A stretch of 62,518 nt of DNA from Rhodobacteraceae bacterium Alg231-04 (GTDB lineage Bacteria > Pseudomonadota > Alphaproteobacteria > Rhodobacterales > Rhodobacteraceae): contig FREY01000016.1 in assembly GCA_900143635.1 (NCBI GenBank), positions 27 to 62,544 of the forward strand. The letters run 5' to 3'. The notes below the pieces were generated by a model. The model had not been told where the DNA came from and searched no databases. It worked only from the letters and a program-made list of their open reading frames with translations. The translations under genes were made by a program, and so were the position numbers. Shown here piece after piece: positions 34,061-42,533 of this stretch. Each line of letters begins with the position of its first letter. Positions within the stretch are counted from its first letter, which is position 1.

Positions 34061-34098
34061 CCATACACCCTTGTCTTGAACCATACAAGGATGTATGG
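34061..34098. promoter_or_regulatory. TetR operator palindrome
   Basis: CCATACACCCTTGT (34061-34074) and ACAAGGATGTATGG (34085-34098) form a 14-bp inverted repeat with one mismatch and a 10-bp centre. It fills most of the gap between the cupin start (34031) and the TetR start (34106), so the TetR protein can control both directions, itself included. The ATG inside the right arm (34091) is therefore unlikely to be the TetR start. Confidence 0.75.
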
Positions 34099-34105
34099 AT
34101 ACTGG

Positions 34106-34741
34106 ATGAAAAATGCACCGACCCGCACAGAAACCGAAGCCAAGCCCCGCCTGGGCAGAGCCGATTGGCTGCGCGCCGCACTGATTTGTCTTATTGATGA
34201 CGGCATTGAGGCGGTTCAGATTACCCGTCTCGCCACGTCCATCGGCACAAGCCGCGGCAGTTTTTACTGGCACTTCAAATCGCGCCAGGAACTTCTGGAC
34301 GGGCTATTGAACGAATGGTTCGCCGTGAACAGCGAGCCGATCAACCGACTGCTCGACAGCGCGCCGTCATTGGATCGTGGCGTCCTGTCGTTCTTTGCGA
34401 TCTGGGCGGATCCAGAGGCCTTCAGCCCAAAGCTGGAACAGGCGGTGCGGGATTGGGCGCGACTGGACGATACTGTTCTTGCGATTGTGCGCGCCGAAGA
34501 CACCAAGAGGGTCGCGGCAATTGCCGGGTTTTTCCAGCGTTTTGACTATCAAGAAGAAGACGCAACGGTGCGGGCGCGGGTGCTTTACTACGCGCAGGTT
34601 GGCTATTTTGCGATCAACGTTGAAGAAGCCATGGAAGAACGCCTTTCGATGCTGAAACCCTATTACTTTGCCTTCACTGGCCGGGAACTGGACGAACAAA
34701 CAGCACTGGATTTCAGTGCGAACCGGAGCTCCTTTACATGA
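34106..34741 (+). CDS. TetR-family transcriptional regulator
   Basis: 211 residues from the ATG at 34106, the first in-frame ATG after the operator palindrome. The N-terminal helix-turn-helix reads ITRLATSIGTSRGSFYWHFK at about residues 43-62. The rest is an all-helical effector domain of unknown ligand. It overlaps the MttB-type gene by 4 bp and so is autoregulated with it. Confidence 0.88.
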   Translation: MKNAPTRTETEAKPRLGRADWLRAALICLIDDGIEAVQITRLATSIGTSRGSFYWHFKSRQELLDGLLNEWFAVNSEPINRLLDSAPSLDRGVLSFFAIWADPEAFSPKLEQAVRDWARLDDTVLAIVRAEDTKRVAAIAGFFQRFDYQEEDATVRARVLYYAQVGYFAINVEEAMEERLSMLKPYYFAFTGRELDEQTALDFSANRSSFT

Positions 34742-36318
34742 GCGCCGGAGAGGATTCTAACGCAAGGGATCAAGTTAAGATGCAGGAAACAAAACCGCGT
34801 CGCGCGGGTCGCCGCCGCCGGGGGCAATCAAATGCAACTACCCCAGCGCGCACGCCGAACTACATATCCTTGCGCCATCCCTTTCAGCCTCAGCAGGTGT
34901 TCTCCGAGGATGAGGTCGCCAACATCCACAACACCGCCCTGCGGGTTCTTCAGGAATTGGGCATAAAAATATTGCTGCTGGAAGCTCGCGAGATCTTTCG
35001 CAAGGCAGGCGCGCGCGTCGCTGAGGACATGGTGTTTATCGGCGCTGATATCGTCACCCATTCCCTACAGACAGCGCCAGCATCCATTCGGCTGCGGGCG
35101 GCAAACCCACGCAAAGAGCAAATCTATGAAAACGGAGCCATGTTGTTCATGGCCGGTGCGGGCTGCCCTAATGCGACAGATCTTGAACGTGGTCGTCGAC
35201 CCGGCGATCTGCAGGCCTACACCGAGACGTTGAAGCTGGCGCAAACTTACGACGTCATCCACATGCTTGGGCCCTGCGTCGAGCCGCAGGACGTGCCGAT
35301 CCAATTCCGCCACTACGAAATGATGCGCGCGCAGCTGACTCACTGCGATAAACCCATGTTTGTTTATGCCCGCGGAACCGAACAGGTCAGCGAAAGCTTT
35401 GAGATGATCCGTTTGGCGCTGAACCTTTCCGAGGATGAGTTCACCGATGGCGTTTGGGGCACAACCGTCATCAACTCGAATTCTCCCAGGATGCTGGATG
35501 TGCCGATGGCCCAGGGATTGATCGATTTTGCCCGTGCCGGCCAGATGAGCATCATCACCCCGTTCTGTCTGGCAGGCGCAATGGCACCGATCACGATCGC
35601 CGGCGCGCTGACCCTGCAACACGCAGAGGCATTGGCCGGGATCGCGTTGGCACAGCTGGCCCGTTCGGGCGCGCCAATCAGCTATGGCGGTTTCAGTTCG
35701 AACGTGGATATGAAGTCGGGCTCTCCTGCATTTGGAACGCCTGAGCATGTCAAAATGCAAATCGGTGCAGGGCAATTGGCGCGCTATATCGGATTGCCAT
35801 GGAGGTCGGCGGCAGGATCTGCCTCAAACACTCCGGATATACAGGCGGCAATCGAGACCAACATGTCGGTCTGGGGCGGCTGTATGGCCAATGCGACCCT
35901 TACAGTTCATGCGGCCGGCTGGCTCGAAGGCGGGCTGAGCCTTGGCTACGAGAAATTCATCAATGATGTAGACGCGTTGCAGATGATCGCCGAGCAGAAC
36001 GTCAAAGAACAAGCTACCGATTCCGAAATTGGTTTCGACGCTCTGGCAGAGGTCGAACCGGGCGGCCATTTTTTTGCCACCCAACACACGATGGACCGGT
36101 ATCAAACGGCGTTCTATGAACCGCTTGTTTCGGACCTCTCGAACTTCGGCTCTTGGGAAGACGCTGGCGCATTGACATCAGCAGCAAGGGCCACCGCCAT
36201 TTGGAAGCGCAATCTGGCCGAATTTGAGAATCCGGCGCAAGGCGATAATGCCGCAAGCAATGTTGCGGCCTTCGTCGAAGATCGCAAAAAGCAGGGCGGC
36301 GCGTTCCCGCAGGAGTAG
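34738..36318 (+). CDS. MttB-superfamily methyltransferase, non-pyrrolysine
   Basis: 526 residues, trimethylamine methyltransferase superfamily. Visible motifs include EVANIHNTALRVLQELGIKI at the N-terminus, GAGCPNATDLERGRRPGDLQ, CLAGAMAPITIAGALTLQHA and the C-terminal GHFFATQHTM. The frame has no in-frame TAG, so the enzyme lacks the pyrrolysine that marks true MttB; such relatives include glycine betaine methyltransferases (MtgB). The first 35 residues are basic and of low complexity, and translation may start at a later Met (34780). No corrinoid protein is encoded nearby. Confidence 0.85.
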   Translation: MSAGEDSNARDQVKMQETKPRRAGRRRRGQSNATTPARTPNYISLRHPFQPQQVFSEDEVANIHNTALRVLQELGIKILLLEAREIFRKAGARVAEDMVFIGADIVTHSLQTAPASIRLRAANPRKEQIYENGAMLFMAGAGCPNATDLERGRRPGDLQAYTETLKLAQTYDVIHMLGPCVEPQDVPIQFRHYEMMRAQLTHCDKPMFVYARGTEQVSESFEMIRLALNLSEDEFTDGVWGTTVINSNSPRMLDVPMAQGLIDFARAGQMSIITPFCLAGAMAPITIAGALTLQHAEALAGIALAQLARSGAPISYGGFSSNVDMKSGSPAFGTPEHVKMQIGAGQLARYIGLPWRSAAGSASNTPDIQAAIETNMSVWGGCMANATLTVHAAGWLEGGLSLGYEKFINDVDALQMIAEQNVKEQATDSEIGFDALAEVEPGGHFFATQHTMDRYQTAFYEPLVSDLSNFGSWEDAGALTSAARATAIWKRNLAEFENPAQGDNAASNVAAFVEDRKKQGGAFPQE

Positions 36319-36606
36319 GCAAGCACTGTATGTCATCTATGCTGAGGGTTTGAACGATGGCTGGGCCGGAATAGCTGCACCGCCGCGACGGGGACCAAGT
36401 TTACGGCGGCTCCAGGTCGACCTCACCATGGCCATCGTCCGCTCTGCTCGTTGCTCAGCCGTTCATGCCTCGCGCTGCAACCGGTGGTTTGGGCGCATTT
36501 CGGACCTCAGAGGCGATGCGGAATTTCGGTGAAAAGTTTTCTAGGCTTCGGACCCATTGATTTCCACATGACCGCGTTCTTCACGGATCAAAAACAAGCG
36601 GTGAAC

Positions 36607-37264
36607 ATGTCTGATCTTTTCTGACTTACCGGCACGCAGATGGCGCGTCTGGAGCCTTTCTCTCCCAAGTTCCACGGCAAGTTGCGCGTCGATGACCGGC
36701 GGGTTTTCAGCGGGAGTGAGGAGGAACAGACAACGATCCAGTGAATCGTTTTCCCGACGAACCTTCATCAATCGCAGTCGTTTGCGATGGCGTGACCCGC
36801 CCAAGGAAAACGAGCCTCACAAGACCCTCTACAACCGTTGGAAACGATTGAGAAACAGAGGGATTTTCGCCCGGGTGATGGCCGGGCTCGCCGCGATCTG
36901 TGACAGCCAGGGGCGCCCCCTGAAACTTTTCGTGACCGCCGGGCAGGTCAGTGATTACACCAGGTCAAAGGCTCTATTGGGCGGCCTGCCTGACGCCGAA
37001 GGGCTTCTCGGAGATCGCGACTTTGATGCCGATTGGTTCCGAGAAGCTTAGAAAGACAAAGGGATACGCGCGTGTATCCCAGGCCGGAAGCCGCGCAAGA
37101 AACCCGTCCGATACGACAAACGCAGATACAAACGCCGCAATCGGAATGAGATCATGTTTTGCAAGCTGAAGGACTGGCGGCGTGTCGCGAAAGTATACGA
37201 CAGATGCCCAAAGGTCTTCCTGTCAGCAATCGCTCTGGTGGCACTCGTCTTCTACTGGCTTTGA
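36607..37264 (+). pseudogene. Degenerate IS5-family (IS427-type) transposase
   Basis: Pieces of one transposase follow in order but in different frames: MSDLF at 36607 and MARLEPFSPKFHGKLRVDD, then NEPHKTLYNRWKRLRNRGIF (about 36820), DSQGRPLKLFVTAGQVSDYT with GDRDFDADWFREA (to 37051), and a last part to 37264 read in another frame that ends VALVFYWL. There are at least three frame breaks, and the central part with the first catalytic Asp is deleted. It is a dead element of a different IS5 group from that at 1-519. Confidence 0.8.
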
Positions 37265-37315
37265 AACTCAATGTGTCCTGAGCCAAATGGCCGTACATAT
37301 CTCCATTCTTATTAG

Positions 37316-37380
37316 TGCTTGACTGGAATATCAGATCTGAGATGCTGATTTAGTCTTCAAGGAGGAAGAGAATGTCACTA
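37316..37380 (+). promoter_or_regulatory. Orphan promoter, FCD-type operator, ribosome site and start codon
   Basis: TTGACT and CTGGAATATCAG (37323-37334), followed by ATCTGAGATGCTG, resemble the FCD operators at 4.48, 19.5 and 20.39 kb. AAGGAGGAAGAGA then leads to an ATG at about 37372, followed by two codons and the IS3 terminus at 37381. The gene that this signal once served has been removed. Confidence 0.6.
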
Positions 37381-37866
37381 TGAGCAGCCCCACTTGAGTG
37401 GTCCAAATTGAAAGTTAGTGCATGGTTGGCCTTTGGTCCATCGGGACGATGGCCTCTGGCGCAGGTGGGCGGTAGCCCAGAGCACTATGGGGTCGTTTGG
37501 TGTTGTAGTGTTTTCTCCAGCTTTCGATAATGATCTGGGCCTCTCGTAACGAATAGAAGATTTCACCGTTCAGCAATTCATCCCGCATTCGCCCATTGAA
37601 GCTCTCGCAGTATCCGTTCTCCCATGGCGATCCAGGCTCGATGTATGCGGCCTTGGCCCCGACAGCCTTGATCCAGCCTCTGACGGCCTCAGCAATGAAC
37701 TCAGGGCCATTATCTGATCGGATGTAAGAGGGCACGCCTCGCAGAATGAACAGATCCGTCAGAGCATCAATGACTTCGTTCGCGTTCAGCTTCCGCTTCA
37801 CCCGGATCGCAAGACATTCCCGGCTGTGTTCGTCCAGAATGTTCAATGTCCTGAAAGCCCTGCCAT
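37381..37866 (-). mobile_element. IS3-family element, 5'-truncated
   Basis: The right end is at 37381 (TGAGCAGCCCCACTTGAGTG on the plus strand, terminal TG). The element holds the end of orfB and breaks off at about 37866, where an integrase fragment begins. The 5' half with orfA is missing, so it cannot move by itself. Confidence 0.8.
37415..37846 (-). pseudogene. IS3-family transposase OrfB, C-terminal half
   Basis: 143 codons of the integrase core: [19 protein letters not shown], then [12 protein letters not shown] with the second catalytic Asp, and [20 protein letters not shown] with the catalytic Glu, ending RPTMH. The matching frame extends a little upstream (to about 37866) without a start codon. 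The N-terminal half and the first Asp are missing. Confidence 0.85.
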
Positions 37867-38163
37867 CATCTGGATCACAGAAACTCGCTCACGCACCCGA
37901 TCATCTTTGACAAGGTCGGCAACCGCGAGTTTGACGAGATCACAGCCGCGTAACTTGCTGTCGATGGCGACGTCGAACAAAGCCAGATCGCGGAGATTGC
38001 CCGCCAATTCGAGGCGTGCCCGGATTGCCCAAACCTGCTTGGGCAGCAGCGGTCTTTTCTGACCGATGATCCGCCCTTTGTTCCAAGCTTTGCGCTTTGC
38101 GGGTGACTGCGGGAAGTTGGACTCGTGGCATAATATACCCTCCAATCCTCCCTCCACGCCCAA
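37867..38163 (-). pseudogene. Tyrosine-recombinase fragment cut by IS3
   Basis: About 95 codons similar to the start of small phage-type integrases: AWNKGRIIGQKRPLLPKQVW, then LRDLALFDVAIDSKLRGCDL with the catalytic-Arg region, and VSVIQ. After that the frame passes into IS3 DNA. The catalytic His-Arg-Tyr part is gone. Confidence 0.75.
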
Positions 38164-38463
38164 GCATCAGCACCGCGCTGACGGGACTATTTTACAATCT
38201 GAGCGAAAGGCTGGAATCAGAGACACCTGAAGTTTTCCATCGCTGCATAGGCATTCGGCAGCTCTGAGCCCGGAGTGACCGATGCTGCGCTTCGAACGAA
38301 TGTCTGCATTGACACTGCGCATGTGTGCTCGACGTGTCAGAAAACCGAGATGCGAAGACGCTGTCACAATCTGGGTAGTCCGTCATTCATGATGCGGCAC
38401 CATCGAAAATCATTGCGCAACAAGCAACAGACGGTAAAATTACGTTGTAAAATTGGTAACACA
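38164..38463. other. Gap upstream of the LysR gene
   Basis: About 300 bp. It holds the promoter of the LysR gene (AT-richer from about 38420) but no coding frame with a family match. The remainder appears to be leftover DNA next to the integrase fragment. Confidence 0.4.
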
Positions 38464-39369
38464 ATGCAGCCTGAACCCAAACATATCCTAAGTTTCAAAA
38501 CGGCACTGACAGCAGGGACAATCCGTGCGGCGGCGGATCAACTTGGGTTGGAACCTTCGACGGTCAGCCGCAATATTGCATCTTTGGAAAAGCAACTTGC
38601 GACGGCGCTGATTGAACGCGGGCGTAAGGGCGTCATGCCGACCGAGGCAGGCCTGCTGCTGCTGGATTACGCTCAAAGGCAAAGCGGTGAGATGGAGGCA
38701 CTCAGGTCACAGCTCGACGCCCTCACGAATATGAAACGCGGCGCGGTTTCTATCGCTCTCGGAGAAGGGTTCGTTGGTGATTTCTCGCAATCGGTGTTGG
38801 CAAAGTTTTCACGAGACCATCCTGAGATTTCGTTTTCCCTCAATGTCGGCTCCACGGATCAGATGACGGACGCCGTGATCGAAGATAGGGCCCATATTGG
38901 TCTGGCGTATGATGTCGCCCCTAATGCGCGATTGAATATCATCGCGCATGCGGACCGCCCTCTGGTTGTTGTTTGCCAAAAGGGTGGGAAATTCGATGCA
39001 GCTGGAGAGGCAAGAATCGCAGAGTTTTCCAGCTTACCCTGTGCGTTTCTCAACAAAGGCTACGGGGTCGGGGCAGTGATTGCAGATATGGAGGCTTCGC
39101 ATGGATTTCGTGCGCGCGCGGTGATGGAAACGGGGTCAATTGCCGCGCTCAAGGCTTTTGTCCGAAGTGATTTGGGCATAACGCTCTTGCCGGAGTTCGT
39201 TGTGGCTGATGAAATCAAGGCAGGGACCTTGCGCGCACGTAAGGTCGCGGTTTTAAATTTTGGCTGTGGCAAGGTGAGCCTGTTCGTTCGGCAAGGCCGA
39301 AGGCTGCCGTTGGCTGCGCAAAAACTGATCCCCGCAATGTCGCGTTCATTGGTGGCATTGAACGGTTAA
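38464..39369 (+). CDS. LysR-family transcriptional regulator
   Basis: 301 residues from the ATG at 38464. N-terminal winged helix (FKTALTAGTIRAAADQLGLE, PSTVSRNIASLEKQL), then a type 2 periplasmic-binding effector domain (RGAVSIALGEGFVGDFSQSV, DLGITLLPEFVVADEI). It lies just upstream of, and on the same strand as, the four-gene operon at 39.5-43.4 kb. A T-N11-A palindrome lies 4 bp after its stop. Confidence 0.88.
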   Translation: MQPEPKHILSFKTALTAGTIRAAADQLGLEPSTVSRNIASLEKQLATALIERGRKGVMPTEAGLLLLDYAQRQSGEMEALRSQLDALTNMKRGAVSIALGEGFVGDFSQSVLAKFSRDHPEISFSLNVGSTDQMTDAVIEDRAHIGLAYDVAPNARLNIIAHADRPLVVVCQKGGKFDAAGEARIAEFSSLPCAFLNKGYGVGAVIADMEASHGFRARAVMETGSIAALKAFVRSDLGITLLPEFVVADEIKAGTLRARKVAVLNFGCGKVSLFVRQGRRLPLAAQKLIPAMSRSLVALNG

Positions 39370-39372
39370 GCG

Positions 39373-39387
39373 TTGCATTCAGTGCAA
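39373..39387. promoter_or_regulatory. LysR-type T-N11-A palindrome
   Basis: TTGCATTCAGTGCAA is a perfect palindrome with 5-bp arms and a 5-bp centre, 75 bp before the first structural gene. LysR regulators bind T-N11-A sites of this type upstream of their targets. A second hairpin-like element (TTAGG and CCTAA, about 39411-39424) follows. Confidence 0.65.
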
Positions 39388-39461
39388 CAATTTTGTCGTG
39401 GTGACGCATTTTTAGGAAGCCTAAGGCTGCTATGATCCTCCCAAATTAGGGAGAGTGTTTC

Positions 39462-40319
39462 ATGAAGATCGGGATTATTGGATGCGGCAACATGGGCGGC
39501 GGAATGGTCGGCCAGCTGATTGCAGCAGGGATGGATGTGAGATGCTATGATCCTGACGCAAACATTCAGGCGGGCATGCGCGCTATTGGAGCAATAGTAG
39601 CTGAAACCGCCAGCGCATTGGTGACCGGACAAGAGATCATCATTCTGTCCCTTCCCAAAGCGCAAGTGGTTGAGGCGGTCATGGCCGAGGTTGCGCCACA
39701 TATCGAACCCGGTGCAATTGTGCTTGATACATCGACGTCGACCCCAGCTACATCCCAAGCGACGGCAAAGCTGGGCCAGATCAATGGCTTTGACTTCATC
39801 GATGGCCCTGTGAGCGGTGGCCCAGCCGCAACCAACGCAGGCACCATGACGATGCTGCTGGCTGGGAATCAGGGCGCTATAGATCGCTTGACCCCTGTGA
39901 CCGACATCTTGACGGCGAAAACCGTGGTCGTTGGCGCGTCAGGCGCAGGCCATGCGGCCAAGATCGCAAACAATATGTTGTGTGCCGCAAACCTTGTTTT
40001 GGTCGCTGAAGCCGTGCGCATGTGCGAGGCGGCAGGTGTGTCAGCCGAAGGGCTGCTGGAAGGTGTCAACGCCGGGTCAGGCCGAAGCGGGGTCAGCGAG
40101 GTGAATTTCCCCAAGTGGGTGCTGAACGGTGCATTCGATTCCGGCTTTACGATGGGCCTGATGCGCAAAGACGTGGGTTTGGCGCTAGAGCTGGCCGAAC
40201 AGACTGGTGTTGATTTGGAAGGCTTCGCAGGGATTGCAGACCTTTGGTTATCTCAATCTGGCGACATCCCCGATACCGCCGACTTCAACGAAATCACCAA
40301 ATTTGGAGCCGACACATGA
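39462..40319 (+). CDS. Beta-hydroxyacid dehydrogenase (3-hydroxyisobutyrate dehydrogenase family)
   Basis: 285 residues. NAD(P) loop IGIIGCGNMGGGM at the N-terminus; substrate motif DGPVSGGPAATNAGT near residue 112; catalytic Lys in GHAAKIANNM. The family includes tartronate semialdehyde reductase, 3-hydroxyisobutyrate dehydrogenase and sulfolactaldehyde reductase. The pairing with an aldehyde dehydrogenase suggests oxidation of a beta-hydroxy compound to a semialdehyde and on to an acid. Its stop overlaps the next start by 4 bp. Confidence 0.88.
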   Translation: MKIGIIGCGNMGGGMVGQLIAAGMDVRCYDPDANIQAGMRAIGAIVAETASALVTGQEIIILSLPKAQVVEAVMAEVAPHIEPGAIVLDTSTSTPATSQATAKLGQINGFDFIDGPVSGGPAATNAGTMTMLLAGNQGAIDRLTPVTDILTAKTVVVGASGAGHAAKIANNMLCAANLVLVAEAVRMCEAAGVSAEGLLEGVNAGSGRSGVSEVNFPKWVLNGAFDSGFTMGLMRKDVGLALELAEQTGVDLEGFAGIADLWLSQSGDIPDTADFNEITKFGADT

Positions 40320-41821
40320 CTGCGCGGACTGATATTTTCACGAGCCAGATGGCGGCTCTTGGCCTTGGATCCAAGCCGCAAAGCCTGATCAATGGTACAT
40401 TGGTGGATGGCACGGGTGAAACAATCACTTTGGTTGATCCATATACCGAACAGACGTTGGTGGTCTATCCAGACGCCGGTGCTGAGCTTGCGATCGCGGC
40501 CTGTGAGACGGCGCAAGTTGCACAGCTTCAATGGGCCGCGTTGTCAGGTGCTGCGCGTGGTCAGGTAATGCAAGACATTGCGCGCACTGTGCTTTCCAAC
40601 GCGGAACCTCTCGCCAAAATCGAAGCACTTATCGCCGGAAAACCAATCCGCGATTGCCGCGTCGAAGTGGCGAAAGTGGCCGAGATGTTTGCCTATTATG
40701 GCGGCTGGGCCGACAAGATACATGGCGAAGTCATCCCCGTGCCGTCGGGCCACCTGAACTATACCAAACGCGAACCCTTGGGCGTCGTCTTCCAGATCAC
40801 CCCTTGGAACGCGCCCATCTTCACTGGCGGCTGGCAAATTGCGCCCGCGATTGCTACGGGCAACGGCGTTGTCATCAAGCCAAGCGAGCTGACCCCTGTT
40901 ACCACGGTCGCTTTGGTCAATTTGGCCGAGCAGGTGGGATTACCTAAGGGTCTTGTGAATGTGCTGTGCGGGCTTGGACCCACGGCAGGCCAAGCCGCCA
41001 TTGAACATCGGGCGGTGCGCAAAGTGATCTTCGTTGGCTCGCCCGAAACAGGCCGGGTTGTGGCGAAGGCGGCGGCAAACGCGCTGAAGCCTGCTGTTCT
41101 GGAATTGGGCGGGAAATCGGCCAATATCGTGTTTGATGACGCGAACCTCAAACACGCTTGCCTTGGGACGCAGGCCGCGATCTTTTCCAGTGCGGGGCAA
41201 AGCTGTGTTGCCGGGTCGCGCTTGCTTGTGCATCGCTCAGTTCATGCTGAACTGGTCGAGATGCTGACAGACGGCATGAACGAGATCAAGCTGGGCGATC
41301 CGTTGGATGAAGCGACAGAGGTCGGTCCGATCAGCAACGCCCGCCAATTCGCCCATGTGGGTGATATGGTGGCGCGCGCGAAATCTGACGGGGCAAGTGT
41401 TCTTAGCCGCGACACAACACCAGACACGGGGTATTTTGTACCACCAACGGTTTTGAACGGTTTGTCGAACATCGATCACGCTGCACAGACCGAGATTTTC
41501 GGCCCGGTCGTTGCAGCTATCCCGTTCGATACCGAAGAAGAGGCTATCACGCTTGCGAATGCGACAGACTTTGGCCTTGCCGGGGCCGTTTGGACCGCAG
41601 ATGTGGGTCGTGCGCATCGCGTTGCAGACCATGTTCGGGCGGGAACATTCTGGATCAACAGCTACAAAGCCATTCACGTTTCATCCCCATTTGGAGGGTC
41701 GCTCAACTCTGGCTTCGGTCGCTCAAGCGGGACGGATGCCCTGATGGAATATACGTCTGCCAAAAGTGTATGGCTCGACAGTGCATCAACCCCTCGGATA
41801 GCGTTTGGTTATGTTAGTTAA
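40316..41821 (+). CDS. NAD(P)-dependent aldehyde dehydrogenase
   Basis: 501 residues from the ATG at 40316. The active site is complete: PWNAPI with the Asn, LELGGKSANIVF with the general-base Glu, and GQSCVAGSR with the nucleophile Cys. The general form is that of betaine- and hydroxymuconic-semialdehyde-type dehydrogenases, and not the CoA-acylating methylmalonate semialdehyde type. Partner of the preceding dehydrogenase; substrate unknown. Confidence 0.9.
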   Translation: MTARTDIFTSQMAALGLGSKPQSLINGTLVDGTGETITLVDPYTEQTLVVYPDAGAELAIAACETAQVAQLQWAALSGAARGQVMQDIARTVLSNAEPLAKIEALIAGKPIRDCRVEVAKVAEMFAYYGGWADKIHGEVIPVPSGHLNYTKREPLGVVFQITPWNAPIFTGGWQIAPAIATGNGVVIKPSELTPVTTVALVNLAEQVGLPKGLVNVLCGLGPTAGQAAIEHRAVRKVIFVGSPETGRVVAKAAANALKPAVLELGGKSANIVFDDANLKHACLGTQAAIFSSAGQSCVAGSRLLVHRSVHAELVEMLTDGMNEIKLGDPLDEATEVGPISNARQFAHVGDMVARAKSDGASVLSRDTTPDTGYFVPPTVLNGLSNIDHAAQTEIFGPVVAAIPFDTEEEAITLANATDFGLAGAVWTADVGRAHRVADHVRAGTFWINSYKAIHVSSPFGGSLNSGFGRSSGTDALMEYTSAKSVWLDSASTPRIAFGYVS

Positions 41822-42533
41822 TGACGTCAAAGCACTACTTGCGGACAATTCGCAAGCAGCCGACCTTTTGGGTTTGGGTCCGTTCGACGATTTCCCAAAT
41901 CTAGTAGGAGCCTTATTCACCACGCTGTGCGCCAACGCGGTAGGGCGCATTGTTGCTCAAACCTACCGTGAGACACCTGAGATTGTGGCGGACACCGAAC
42001 GCGACATAGTTGAGACAGCTCGCCGCAATTTTGAACCTGGTGGTTCTGCTGCAGTCTTTCTGTTTTCGCGCGGTGTTCATGCCACGATTGCGCACCGTGT
42101 CGCTCATAGGCTTTGGCAAAAGGGGGATACGACAGTTGCCTTGGCGGTGAAGGCGGCCAGTGGTCGCGCCTTTGCAACAGATATCCACCCCGCCGCGCAA
42201 ATTGGTGCGGGCTTTTGGCTGGATCACGGGCTGGGCTTTGTTGCTGGTGAAACCACAGTTATCGGCAAGGACGTGTCAATCTGGCACAATGTGACCCTTG
42301 GCAGCACGTTCAACAACTCCGGCGCGGATCGTCATCCCAAGATCGAAGAAGGTGCGATCATCGGTGCCGGGGCCTTGGTGCTTGGCAACGTCACCATTGG
42401 CGCAGGTGCAAACATCGGGGCGGGGGCGATTGTCTTGGAAGACGTCCCTGCTGGCCGGGTTGTCGTGGGCACCAAGGCACGCGATGTCGGCCCGGCGCGT
42501 GTGTCTTTTCTAGACAAGGAGCAAGACACTTGA
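41811..42533 (+). CDS. Serine O-acetyltransferase-like protein (CysE/EpsC type)
   Basis: 240 residues from the ATG at 41811, inside the end of the aldehyde dehydrogenase gene. N-terminal helical part (to about residue 120), then the left-handed beta-helix with hexapeptide repeats. The active-site region DIHPAAQIGAGFWLDHGLGF and GETTVIGKDVSIWHNVTLG is that of serine acetyltransferases. Its place in a degradation operon is unusual: it may acetylate serine for cysteine synthesis or acetylate a pathway hydroxyl compound. Confidence 0.85.
   Translation: MLVNDVKALLADNSQAADLLGLGPFDDFPNLVGALFTTLCANAVGRIVAQTYRETPEIVADTERDIVETARRNFEPGGSAAVFLFSRGVHATIAHRVAHRLWQKGDTTVALAVKAASGRAFATDIHPAAQIGAGFWLDHGLGFVAGETTVIGKDVSIWHNVTLGSTFNNSGADRHPKIEEGAIIGAGALVLGNVTIGAGANIGAGAIVLEDVPAGRVVVGTKARDVGPARVSFLDKEQDT

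Noticed and set aside
34738-36318. A pyrrolysine-containing trimethylamine methyltransferase
   Set aside because: The frame has no internal TAG and no pyl genes are near, so it is a non-pyrrolysine relative.
36541-36804. 87-codon minus-strand frame
   Set aside because: It is antisense to the recognisable start of the decayed IS5 transposase.
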